NCBI GenBank assembly: GCA_049276515.1
Contig: JBASWO010000068.1
Coordinates: forward strand, 1-7,172
Source: JAATFY01 sp049276515
GTDB taxonomy: Bacteria; Pseudomonadota; Alphaproteobacteria; UBA9219
DNA: 7,172 nt
Reading direction: 5' to 3'
The position numbers and the translations under genes were made by a program. Under the pieces are notes generated by a model. It was not told the origin of the DNA and made no database searches. It worked only from the letters and a program-made list of their open reading frames with translations. This document shows, one piece after another, positions 1 through 4,912 of the stretch (the first letter of the stretch is position 1; the number at the start of each line of letters is the position of its first letter).

Positions 1-2
1 TG

Positions 3-110
3 GTAGCGCTGGCCTGGCTGCGCGCGCGGGACGCCACCGGGCGGACGCCGGCGTTCATGCGCTATCTCGACGGGGCGTTGCGTAAGAATGAGATAGGTAG
101 CGTCGCCTGA
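3..110 (+). CDS. C-terminal end of a truncated gene, possibly a LysR-type regulator
   Basis: This is an open frame entering from the left edge and ending at TGA 108-110. It encodes 35 visible residues ending LRKNEIGSVA. Codon use is GC-rich at third positions, and the other two plus-strand frames are interrupted by stops within this stretch. The pattern 'aliphatic-A-W-L-R-x-R' followed by 'R-T-P-A-F-x-R-Y-L' resembles the last strand and helix of LysR-type effector domains, where a Trp-Arg pair precedes a terminal helix. That is a weak inference from a few residues. The stop codon overlaps the left arm of a hairpin, and the gene converges on ugd. The function cannot be settled without upstream sequence. 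Confidence 0.55.
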   Translation, partial: VALAWLRARDATGRTPAFMRYLDGALRKNEIGSVA

Positions 111-126
111 ACCGGGCAGGCGACGC
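100..126 (+). terminator. Terminator-like hairpin after the left-edge gene
   Basis: This is a perfect 10-bp inverted repeat: gcgtcgcctg at 100-109 and caggcgacgc at 117-126, with a 7-nt loop. The TGA of the left-edge gene ends one base past the left arm. No T-tract follows on either strand, so it may end transcription inefficiently, act with Rho, or simply stabilise the mRNA 3' end. Its place between two convergent genes supports a terminator role. Confidence 0.55.
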
Positions 127-138
127 ACTATGACGTAA

Positions 139-159
139 TTCGGGTCAATCCGACCCGAA
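139..159 (-). terminator. Terminator-like hairpin at the ugd stop codon
   Basis: This is a perfect 8-bp inverted repeat: ttcgggtc at 139-146 and gacccgaa at 152-159, with a 5-nt loop. It spans the last codons and the TGA of ugd. It lacks a T-tract. Together with the hairpin at 100-126 it forms a tandem pair in the short convergent gap. Confidence 0.45.
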
Positions 160-1311
160 CAGATCCCGCGTGAAGACCTTTTCCCGAACATCCTCGATGT
201 CCGCCGTCATCCGGTTGGCGATGATGACGTCACATTCCTGCTTGAACGCCGCCAGATCGCGCACCACGCGCGAACCGAAAAACGCGTCCTCCTGCATCGC
301 GGGTTCGTAGATCACGACCTCGATACCCTTGGCCTTGATCCGCTTCATGATCCCCTGGATCGAAGACTGGCGGAAATTGTCGGACCCGGCCTTCATCACC
401 AGGCGGAAGACCCCCACCTTCTTCGGGCGTTTCGCTATGATCTGGTCAGCCAGGAAATCCTTGCGCGTATGGTTGGCGTCGACGATCGCGCGAATGAGAT
501 TCTGTGGTACTTCGGAATAATTGGCCAGCAGCTGCTTGGTGTCCTTGGGCAAGCAATAGCCGCCATAGCCGAAGCTGGGATTATTATAATGCGACCCGAT
601 GCGCGGATCGAGGCCGACGCCCGTGATGATCTGGCGCGAATCCATGCCATGGGCGATGGCATAGCTGTCCAGTTCATTGAAGAAGGCGACCCGCATGGCG
701 AGGTAAGTGTTGGCGAACAGCTTGATCGCCTCCGCCTCATTGGGGTCAGTAAACAGGATTTCGACATCCTTCTTCACCGCACCTTCCAGTAGCAGGTCGG
801 CAAAGATGCGGGCGCGTTCCGACCGTTCGCCCACGATGATGCGCGACGGGTGGAGATTATCCTGAAGCGCTTTCCCTTCGCGCAGGAATTCAGGCGAGAA
901 AATAACCTGATTGGTGTCTAGCCGCTGGCGCACATCCTCCACGAAACCGACCGGCACCGTCGATTTGACGACGATGGTTGCGGCGGGGTTAGCGGCTTTG
1001 GCGGTCCTGATCACCGCTTCGACCGAGGAGGTGTCGAACTTGTTGGTGCCGACATCATAATTGGTCGGCGTCGCGACGATCACATAATCGGCACCGGTCA
1101 GCGCCTGCTCAGCATCGAGCGTGGCGGTGAGGTTCAGCGATCGGGTGGCGAGGAACTCTTCCAGTTCAGCATCGACGATCGGCGACTGGCGCGCATTGAG
1201 CATATCGACCCGCGCCACCGTGATATCGACAGCTGCCACTTCATGATGCTGCGCCAGCAGGACGGCGTTGGACAGCCCGACATAGCCAAGCCCAAAAACT
1301 GCAATCTTCAT
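145..1311 (-). CDS. ugd: UDP-glucose 6-dehydrogenase
   Basis: This cytoplasmic enzyme oxidises UDP-glucose to UDP-glucuronate with two NAD+. The product is a precursor for exopolysaccharide and other envelope sugars. The 388-aa length equals the E. coli short form as I remember it. Visible marks: Rossmann motif GLGYVG at 7-12 with the NAD-binding acidic residue near D29; KSTVPVGF near 116-123; SPEFLREGKAL near 139-149; central dimer helix with EAEAIKLFANTYLAMR near 192-207; catalytic C253 in GYGGYCLPKDT; C-terminal NFRQSSIQGIMKR and the ending TRDLFGSD. Long blocks look nearly identical to the enterobacterial protein. The ATG is preceded by GGGGAA about 9 nt upstream, a modest ribosome binding site. 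No glycosyltransferase or polysaccharide operon is adjacent; the gene appears monocistronic here and looks like cargo. Base composition seems lower in GC than in the traA region. Confidence 0.97.
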   Translation of the reverse strand: MKIAVFGLGYVGLSNAVLLAQHHEVAAVDITVARVDMLNARQSPIVDAELEEFLATRSLNLTATLDAEQALTGADYVIVATPTNYDVGTNKFDTSSVEAVIRTAKAANPAATIVVKSTVPVGFVEDVRQRLDTNQVIFSPEFLREGKALQDNLHPSRIIVGERSERARIFADLLLEGAVKKDVEILFTDPNEAEAIKLFANTYLAMRVAFFNELDSYAIAHGMDSRQIITGVGLDPRIGSHYNNPSFGYGGYCLPKDTKQLLANYSEVPQNLIRAIVDANHTRKDFLADQIIAKRPKKVGVFRLVMKAGSDNFRQSSIQGIMKRIKAKGIEVVIYEPAMQEDAFFGSRVVRDLAAFKQECDVIIANRMTADIEDVREKVFTRDLFGSD

Positions 1312-1483
1312 TCTATGTCATTCCCCGCATCATGCGATATTCAAGCGAACTTAGCGCTAGAAGGCATTTAGCCTCATTCCAGCACAATCAAACCTTCACA
1401 ACCCATATTCACGTTCCCTGCGACGGATAAGATCGACTTACAACCGTTCATCGCAGGCTTATAGAACGCTTTTTCCGCTTTCA
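1312..1483. other. AT-rich divergent intergenic region
   Basis: This stretch separates ugd (-) from the ribbon-helix-helix gene (+). It is visibly richer in A and T than its surroundings and should carry the ugd promoter. I see no clear -35/-10 pair for ugd: TTGATT and TAAATG occur on the minus strand, but only 15 nt apart. An 8-bp palindrome, tagcgcta, lies near 1352-1359. I see no RNA gene or open frame that looks real. Confidence 0.6.
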
Positions 1484-1512
1484 TTGAGATTATATGTGAT
1501 AAAGGACATTAT
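1484..1512 (+). promoter_or_regulatory. Sigma-70-type promoter of the ribbon-helix-helix gene
   Basis: TTGAGA at 1484-1489 matches five of six bases of the -35 consensus. Exactly 17 nt later, CATTAT at 1507-1512 matches four of six bases of the -10 consensus. Transcription would start near 1519, giving a leader of about 42 nt before the ATG at 1562. A TTG within this -35 element also opens a longer frame, but a promoter element is the better reading. Confidence 0.5.
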
Positions 1513-1520
1513 CACACATA
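1491..1520. promoter_or_regulatory. Palindromic operator candidate inside the promoter
   Basis: Perfect arms tgtgataa (1495-1502) and ttatcaca (1509-1516) flank a 6-bp spacer. The symmetry extends outward to 1491 and 1520, giving 11 of 12 matched positions per arm. The palindrome covers the spacer and -10 element of the promoter at 1484-1512, so a bound dimer would block RNA polymerase. Ribbon-helix-helix proteins commonly repress their own promoters, and the downstream gene encodes one. Autoregulation is therefore the natural inference. Confidence 0.55.
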
Positions 1521-1561
1521 GTTGGGCGCGTGAATCCCGCGCGTGGGTGGAGTGGAACCGG

Positions 1562-2119
1562 ATGCTGGAAATCGAGCTGTCGAAGGATATAGAGGCCCGC
1601 CTTGCCAAGATTGCCGACGCGACGGGGCGAAGCCTCGCCGCCTGCGCGGCCGAGGCGATCGAACGCTACACAGAATCGTCGCCGCCGCAGCGGCTCACCT
1701 ACGGCGAACGACTGATCGCGCACATGCTGGCCGATTGGGTCGATACGCTGGCGGGGGAGAAGGCTTTGGCGGAGCTGCGTCTAACGCTCCCTCCGATCTT
1801 TGTTTTGGAGGCCCTGCAAAACGGTCGCGAGCATGTGATAGGTGAGCATATCGCGATGGGCGAGGACTTCGAGCGTCCCGGCACCGCCTATCAAGCGATG
1901 TGGCTCCTGCTCGACGATCTTGCCGAAGCACGCGAGCGCGGCCGCGACGTTCCCTTATTCAGCGGCATCAGCGATGATGAAGAGGCCGACACGCTCGCGG
2001 ATTTAGCCCAGCTCGCGCACACCGCCTATACGGGCAAGAACAAAGCCCAGCATGTCGATGACTCCCTGCCCGCGCGACCGCTCGCCTTTTGGCGAGGACT
2101 CGCAGCGCGGTATGCGTGA
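1562..2119 (+). CDS. Ribbon-helix-helix protein with YfbU-like C-terminal region
   Basis: This is a 185-aa protein. Residues 1-38 have the ribbon-helix-helix (CopG/RelB-like) pattern: a short strand MLEIELSK, helix IEARLAKIADATG, then helix SLAACAAEAIERYTE. This fold binds DNA as a dimer through the strand. From about residue 44 (RLTYGERLIAHML) to the end, hydrophobic spacing and landmarks recall the YfbU family: the LTxxxRLI opening, an acidic LLLDDLAEARER helix, 'LFSGISDDEEADTL', and a late aromatic 'AFWRGLAARY'. That assignment is inference at moderate-to-low confidence. I chose ATG 1562 because GGAG lies 9 nt upstream and the ribbon-helix-helix fold begins directly. The alternative TTG at 1484 would add 26 unconserved-looking residues and lie inside the promoter. 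The gene stands alone on the plus strand and converges on the signalling block. It could be an antitoxin-like or autonomous repressor; no toxin gene is adjacent. Confidence 0.8.
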   Translation: MLEIELSKDIEARLAKIADATGRSLAACAAEAIERYTESSPPQRLTYGERLIAHMLADWVDTLAGEKALAELRLTLPPIFVLEALQNGREHVIGEHIAMGEDFERPGTAYQAMWLLLDDLAEARERGRDVPLFSGISDDEEADTLADLAQLAHTAYTGKNKAQHVDDSLPARPLAFWRGLAARYA

Positions 2120-2134
2120 TGGGCGGGAAGGGAA

Positions 2135-2150
2135 GGGCGTTTAAACGCCC
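2135..2150. terminator. Palindromic bidirectional terminator-like hairpin
   Basis: This is a perfect 16-bp palindrome, gggcgtttaaacgccc. It sits 15 nt after the stop of the ribbon-helix-helix gene and overlaps the last codons and stop of the minus-strand gene ending at 2141. As RNA it forms a GC-rich 5-bp stem with loop uuuaaa from either strand. Its position between convergent genes fits termination, but there is no clear T-tract. Confidence 0.45.
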
Positions 2151-2497
2151 TCGGTTGGCGGCGGCGCATTGATTATCATTTCGACATAATCGAGATGTTC
2201 GCGGGCCTGGTCCGCCGTGATGCCAAGGCGCTGCGCGATTTGCTCAAACGTCATCTCGTATTTGTTATGAAGCTGAAAGACCCTCTGCGCGACATAGGAC
2301 ATCTGCCAGGTGAGTTCCGTTTCGTCGGCTGTCATCTTGGCCAATGGCGCGGGCATCGCGGCGTCGATCGCCTCTACAAGATGGTCCACCGATTTCGCGC
2401 TATTTCCATCGAGCGTCCGCAAGATCGCGAGGGCGCGTTCCATGTAATCGAGTGCGGTAGCGCGCGAAGCGGGCACGCCTGCGACATTCCCCGTCAT
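2141..2497 (-). CDS. Small protein with sigma-region-4-like HTH
   Basis: This is a 118-aa protein. Residues 1-50 are helical (RATALDYMERALAILRTL... VEAIDAAM). Residues 70-112 read 'QRVFQLHNKYEMTFEQIAQR' then 'LGITADQAREHLDYVEMII'. This matches region 4 of FecI-type ECF sigma factors, where an LHR-x-x-G-LTYxEIAxRLGIS stretch precedes the recognition helix. Region 2 is absent, so it cannot act alone as a sigma factor. It may bind DNA, or bind anti-sigma or RNA polymerase partners. GGGAG lies 8 nt before the ATG. It follows the response regulator by about 30 nt on the same strand and is probably the last gene of the same transcript. The N-terminal helical motif resembles that of the 136-aa protein of the block. 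The specific function is unknown. Confidence 0.8.
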   Translation of the reverse strand: MTGNVAGVPASRATALDYMERALAILRTLDGNSAKSVDHLVEAIDAAMPAPLAKMTADETELTWQMSYVAQRVFQLHNKYEMTFEQIAQRLGITADQAREHLDYVEMIINAPPPTEGV

Positions 2498-2528
2498 CCG
2501 ATTTTCTCCCGTTCAGGACGGGCGGCGA

Positions 2529-2888
2529 TTACAGTAATTCCGCCACCCTGCTCACAACCTCGTCGATCCGCCAGGGCTTCGCGAGGAAGCCGACACCCTG
2601 CGGCAAAGCCGCCTCACTGGGGAACACCCGGCCCGAGCTGACAAGAATGGCGATCTCCGGCCATTGCTCGCGGATCGCGGCGGCCAGGGCGACGCCGTTC
2701 ATGTTCCCCGGCATTTCAATGTCGGTGAGGACCGCGCGAATGTCGTTGCGGGTTTCGAGGATCGACAGCGCGCCCAGCGCGTCGCCCGCCTCGCAAACGC
2801 AGTAGCCCGCATCCGCGAAGATTTCGGCTGCCATCATCCGCACAAGCGGTTCGTCCTCGACAACCAGCACCGTGACACTGCTCTCCAT
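2529..2888 (-). CDS. Single-domain response regulator (receiver only)
   Basis: This is a 119-aa CheY-like receiver with no output domain. Visible residues: acidic pocket E11-D12, phosphoacceptor D56 in LTDIEMP, switch serine at S84/S85 in ILVSSGR, and lysine K104 in FLAKPW. The pattern EDEPLVR near the start, IEMPGNMNGVALA, WPEIAILVSSGR and LPQGVGFLAKPW is typical of alphaproteobacterial receivers that partner with HWE-type histidine kinases; no kinase is in the window. I chose the ATG at 2888 because AAGGAG lies 6 nt upstream. A longer frame reaching 3050 would add 54 residues that do not look like a domain and would cover two hairpins. The gene lies between the 136-aa protein and the HTH protein. 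A receiver without output usually signals by binding another protein, here perhaps the HTH protein or the cyclase. Confidence 0.93.
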   Translation of the reverse strand: MESSVTVLVVEDEPLVRMMAAEIFADAGYCVCEAGDALGALSILETRNDIRAVLTDIEMPGNMNGVALAAAIREQWPEIAILVSSGRVFPSEAALPQGVGFLAKPWRIDEVVSRVAELL

Positions 2889-2908
2889 GCGCGTCTCCTT
2901 ATTGGTGT

Positions 2909-2941
2909 GAGGGCGGAGCCGGGGTCGCGCGCTCCGCCCTC
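2909..2941 (-). terminator. Strong GC-rich hairpin upstream of the response regulator
   Basis: This is a perfect 11-bp inverted repeat: gagggcggagc (2909-2919) and gctccgccctc (2931-2941), with an 11-nt loop. It ends 8 nt before the AAGGAG of the response regulator in the direction of transcription. It has no T-tract on the minus strand. It could partly terminate transcription from the cyclase genes, protect an mRNA end, or act in the leader. Confidence 0.5.
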
Positions 2942-2977
2942 TTTCCATCGCCATTCCCCCACAGACGCCGATGGAAA
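2942..2977 (-). promoter_or_regulatory. Second hairpin abutting the first
   Basis: This is a perfect 9-bp inverted repeat: tttccatcg (2942-2950) and cgatggaaa (2969-2977), with an 18-nt loop. It touches the hairpin at 2909-2941 with no base between them. The pair fills most of the 110-nt gap between the 136-aa gene and the response regulator. A leader or processing element is a reasonable guess. I cannot name a known riboswitch. Confidence 0.4.
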
Positions 2978-2998
2978 TCCCTGTTTCACGCCGATCCG

Positions 2999-3409
2999 CT
3001 ACCCTTTGTCCCTTCGATACTCCGCCACATCGCGCAAGGTTGCGGCCCAATAGGCGAGGGCCAGGCCCTCGTCCTCATTCTCGTTCTTGCTGACCGTGGC
3101 ATATATGCCCAGCGCCTGCGCGAAATCGTCCGTGGTCGCGACGCCGCTCTTTTCCAGAAACGCGCTCACAACCGCCAGCGCCCCGCCGATCGCCTTCACC
3201 AACGCGGGATCGAGCGACGTCGCCCGCTCACGCGACCGCCGATCGGGATCGGCAGCATCATCGGCACGCAAGGCAGTCAGGCGCGCGGCAATATCATGGG
3301 CCTGTTGAAGATAGATCGCGGCGGCATCCTCTCCGGCGCGGTCGAGCAAATCGAGCGCCTCGGCCATCAACGCGACCGCGCGACCGCGCAGGGCGGTCTT
3401 GTCCGTCAT
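2999..3409 (-). CDS. Small helical protein of unknown function
   Basis: This is a 136-aa protein of a family I cannot name. The N-terminal 40 residues predict as two amphipathic helices (RGRAVALMAEALDLLDRAG and AAAIYLQQAHDIAARLTAL). A charged linker follows (DDAADPDRRSRER), then a second helical part (SLDPALVKAIGGALAVVSAF and DDFAQALGIYATV). It has no signal peptide and no clear membrane span, so it should be cytoplasmic. Its ATG overlaps the TGA of the diguanylate cyclase (ATGA, 4 nt), and no ribosome binding site is evident, so translation is probably coupled to the cyclase. That pairing suggests a shared role, perhaps as a partner or regulator of the cyclase. The gene ends about 110 nt before the response regulator start. 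Confidence 0.75.
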   Translation of the reverse strand: MTDKTALRGRAVALMAEALDLLDRAGEDAAAIYLQQAHDIAARLTALRADDAADPDRRSRERATSLDPALVKAIGGALAVVSAFLEKSGVATTDDFAQALGIYATVSKNENEDEGLALAYWAATLRDVAEYRRDKG

Positions 3410-4317
3410 GCAGGCTGCTCGCGAAGCGGGCCGCTCGCCTGCTCCCGCCCGTCGCGCTGAGGCTGATCCGCCCAGGTGATTTCACAGGCGTTCTTGCCGG
3501 CCCGCTTCGCCACGAACATCGCCTGATCGGCCGCGTGCATGAGCGCAGCGGGATCGCGCGGGACGTGCGGCGGAATGACTAGCGCGCCCATGCTGCACGT
3601 CACCGGATGCTCGCCCGCCGCCAGCACGGCCGACACACGCGAATGAAGCGTGCGCGCGAACATCTCGCCCGCGTCCGCTGGATGCACGCGGAGCAACACC
3701 GCGAACTCGTCGCCACCGATCCGCCCGAAAGCATCCTCGCGCCTGATGCTACCCGCCGCGCCGCGCGCGAAGGTCCGTAGCACGGCGTCGCCGGCGGCAT
3801 GGCCGTGGGCGCTGTTGACGCCCTTGAAATCGTCAAGATCGAAGATCGCCAGCAACAGCGTCTCGCTGACCCTGCTGGCGACGGTAAGCGCCTCTGAAAA
3901 CCGCTCGTTGAACGTCTCGCCGTTCAGCGCGCCGGTCTTGCGGTCGCGCAGCGCGAGATGCCGTTGGCGGTCAAACGATCGGCGGAAACTCACGATCGTT
4001 GCGGCGACAAACAGATAGGTCGCGACCCGCACGCCGGTTCGGACCGCCAGCGAGGCCGAGACCCCGCCATCGTCCAGATGCGGAACGATGGCGAGGATCG
4101 CGGTAAGCAAAGCAACAAAATACGCAGCGCGTTCGCCTAGCGCCCATCCAGCGGCGCATATGATCGGAACGTAAAGCGGAAGCAAGCCAGCGCTGGGATA
4201 GGCGTGGTTCGCCCATGAAAGGGCGGTGACGGCAACGAGGATCGCGAACCAGGCATGTTCGCGCGGCAGGGATTCCAGACGTTCGGCCAATCGGCCGACA
4301 GGGAGATGACTGTTCAC
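3406..4317 (-). CDS. Membrane-bound GGDEF diguanylate cyclase
   Basis: The enzyme makes cyclic di-GMP from two GTP. Numbered from GTG 4317 it has 303 aa. Four likely membrane spans lie near 22-40, 44-60, 63-80 and 95-112, and no known sensor domain is recognised. The GGDEF domain follows from about 122: TGALN, FDLDDFKGVN (159-168, metal and GTP binding), HGHAAGD, and an intact GGDEF motif at 201-205. R192-x-x-D195 lies five residues before GGDEF, the spacing of the product-inhibition I-site, so feedback control is likely. There is no EAL domain. The start is uncertain. GTG 4317 has AGGA 5 nt upstream and avoids a run with two rare AGG codons. ATG 4347 adds 10 residues with only a weak site, and GTG 4386 adds 23 with none. 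The gene heads the block and overlaps the next gene by 4 nt. Confidence 0.92.
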   Translation of the reverse strand: MNSHLPVGRLAERLESLPREHAWFAILVAVTALSWANHAYPSAGLLPLYVPIICAAGWALGERAAYFVALLTAILAIVPHLDDGGVSASLAVRTGVRVATYLFVAATIVSFRRSFDRQRHLALRDRKTGALNGETFNERFSEALTVASRVSETLLLAIFDLDDFKGVNSAHGHAAGDAVLRTFARGAAGSIRREDAFGRIGGDEFAVLLRVHPADAGEMFARTLHSRVSAVLAAGEHPVTCSMGALVIPPHVPRDPAALMHAADQAMFVAKRAGKNACEITWADQPQRDGREQASGPLREQPA

Positions 4318-4430
4318 GCGCTTCCTACCCCTACCGCAAAGCTCCATCCGCACTCGCTGGCGACGGCCGATCGGACAGCCGACCACACGCCGCCAAATCG
4401 GAAGCGTGCAGCCGGCAGCAACCGGCCATT

Positions 4431-4534
4431 GGAAACCTGATGTAAGTCAGGCGCGAACACCTTTGGGCCAAGGGCCTTGGACATGCGTGTTCGCTGCCCG
4501 GTCGCTGAAGCTCGTCTTACATTGAGAGGTTTCC
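4431..4534. repeat. 104-nt nested inverted repeat
   Basis: Five stems nest in order. They are ggaaacct 4431-4438 with aggtttcc 4527-4534 (8 bp), tgtaag 4441-4446 with cttaca 4516-4521 (6 bp), tcag 4447-4450 with ctga 4505-4508 (4 bp), gcgaacac 4453-4460 with gtgttcgc 4487-4494 (8 bp), and ccaag 4468-4472 with cttgg 4476-4480 (5 bp). All pairs are perfect and collinear, for 31 bp in total. The structure could be a leader RNA of the cyclase operon, an independent RNA on either strand, a DNA cruciform or recombination site, or a remnant element with inverted ends. I see no flanking target duplication. Confidence 0.6.
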
Positions 4535-4554
4535 ACGCCTCTGCCCCCCTCTCA
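4523..4554. repeat. 7-bp inverted repeat overlapping the nested repeat
   Basis: Arms tgagagg (4523-4529) and cctctca (4548-4554) flank an 18-nt spacer. The left arm overlaps the outermost right arm of the nested repeat, so the two structures would exclude each other in RNA. A switch between them is possible but unproven. Confidence 0.3.
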
Positions 4555-4640
4555 GCGGGCGCGTGTCGTTTAGAGGAAAAGCATTACGAATTGCAAATAA
4601 AGTGCAGTTCCGCACGTTCGCGGCGCTGCCCTCCGCTAAG

Positions 4641-4652
4641 TCGTTTAAACGA
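4641..4652. repeat. 12-bp palindrome downstream of the XRE gene
   Basis: This is the perfect palindrome tcgtttaaacga, 27 nt past the XRE stop. Its 10-bp core cgtttaaacg also occurs at 2138-2147 inside the convergent terminator. It may be a protein-binding site or coincidence. Confidence 0.3.
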
Positions 4653-4678
4653 TCTCAACCAACGCAGAGGCGCGATCG

Positions 4679-4912
4679 TCACTCGCGAAATAGGTCCACC
4701 ACATGACAGCCCAGCGCGCCCGCAATCGAATCCAACAGTTCCAACGTGGGGTTGCCGCGTCCGTTTTCTATGCGCGATAGATACGAGGCAGTAACGCCGG
4801 ATCGCTCCGATAATTCTGTTTGGGACATTTCGAGTTGCACGCGGCGCTCGCGGCAGTTTCGGCCGACAAGCATCGCGAAGCTCTCTACTCCGGCAAGAGC
4901 TGGTTGGTTCAT
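4679..4912 (-). CDS. XRE-family transcriptional regulator
   Basis: This is a 77-aa DNA-binding protein consisting almost entirely of a Cro/CI-type helix-turn-helix. Landmarks: VGRNCRERR near 16-24, MSQTELSERSGVTASYLSRI at 29-48 (helices 2 and 3 with the recognition helix), ENGRGNPTLELLDSIAGAL, and the ending VVDLFRE. The length suits a single-domain repressor. Its ATG overlaps the TGA of the DUF6118-like gene (ATGA, 4 nt) and no strong ribosome binding site precedes it, so translation is probably coupled. Its place as the last gene after traA suggests control of transfer-related genes. The target operator is not identified. Confidence 0.93.
   Translation of the reverse strand: MNQPALAGVESFAMLVGRNCRERRVQLEMSQTELSERSGVTASYLSRIENGRGNPTLELLDSIAGALGCHVVDLFRE

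Larger units (their letters stand above)
4318..4678. other. Non-coding region between the transfer block and the cyclase operon
   Basis: About 360 bp separate the XRE stop from the likely cyclase start. No frame here resembles a protein; the longer open frames lack domain-like composition or run antisense to neighbours. The region must hold the cyclase promoter and the end of the traA-side transcript. I could not pick a convincing -35/-10 pair. It contains a 104-nt nested inverted repeat (4431-4534), a 7-bp hairpin (4523-4554), a small gccgg/ccggc hairpin (4411-4426) and a 12-bp palindrome (4641-4652). Confidence 0.6.

Noticed and set aside
469..792. Plus-strand frame opposite ugd
   Set aside because: It is antisense to strongly conserved Ugd sequence and has no recognisable motif.
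1495..1516. CRP-like site (TGTGA...TCACA)
   Set aside because: The half-sites are 12 bp apart instead of the 6 bp needed for CRP-type binding.
1484..1561. Extended N-terminus of the ribbon-helix-helix protein from TTG 1484
   Set aside because: The codon coincides with a good -35 element and the extension covers the operator palindrome. ATG 1562 has a ribosome binding site and starts the fold directly.
2889..3050. N-terminal extension of the response regulator to 3050
   Set aside because: The extension is Arg/Gly-rich, covers two perfect hairpins and overlaps the end of the 136-aa gene. The internal ATG at 2888 has AAGGAG at ideal spacing.
4431..4534. Integron attC site
   Set aside because: The nested repeat lacks the GTTRRRY and RYYYAAC core sites expected at its ends, and no integrase or cassette array is present.
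4585..4611. EcfG-type general stress promoter upstream of the cyclase operon (GGAAC...CGTA on the minus strand)
   Set aside because: The spacing is 18 nt rather than 16-17, and the -10 lacks the second T of CGTT. It also lies about 270 nt from the cyclase start.
4477..4794. Plus-strand frame across the nested repeat and the XRE 3' end
   Set aside because: It runs through strong inverted repeats and antisense to the XRE gene. It has no ribosome binding site and no domain-like composition.
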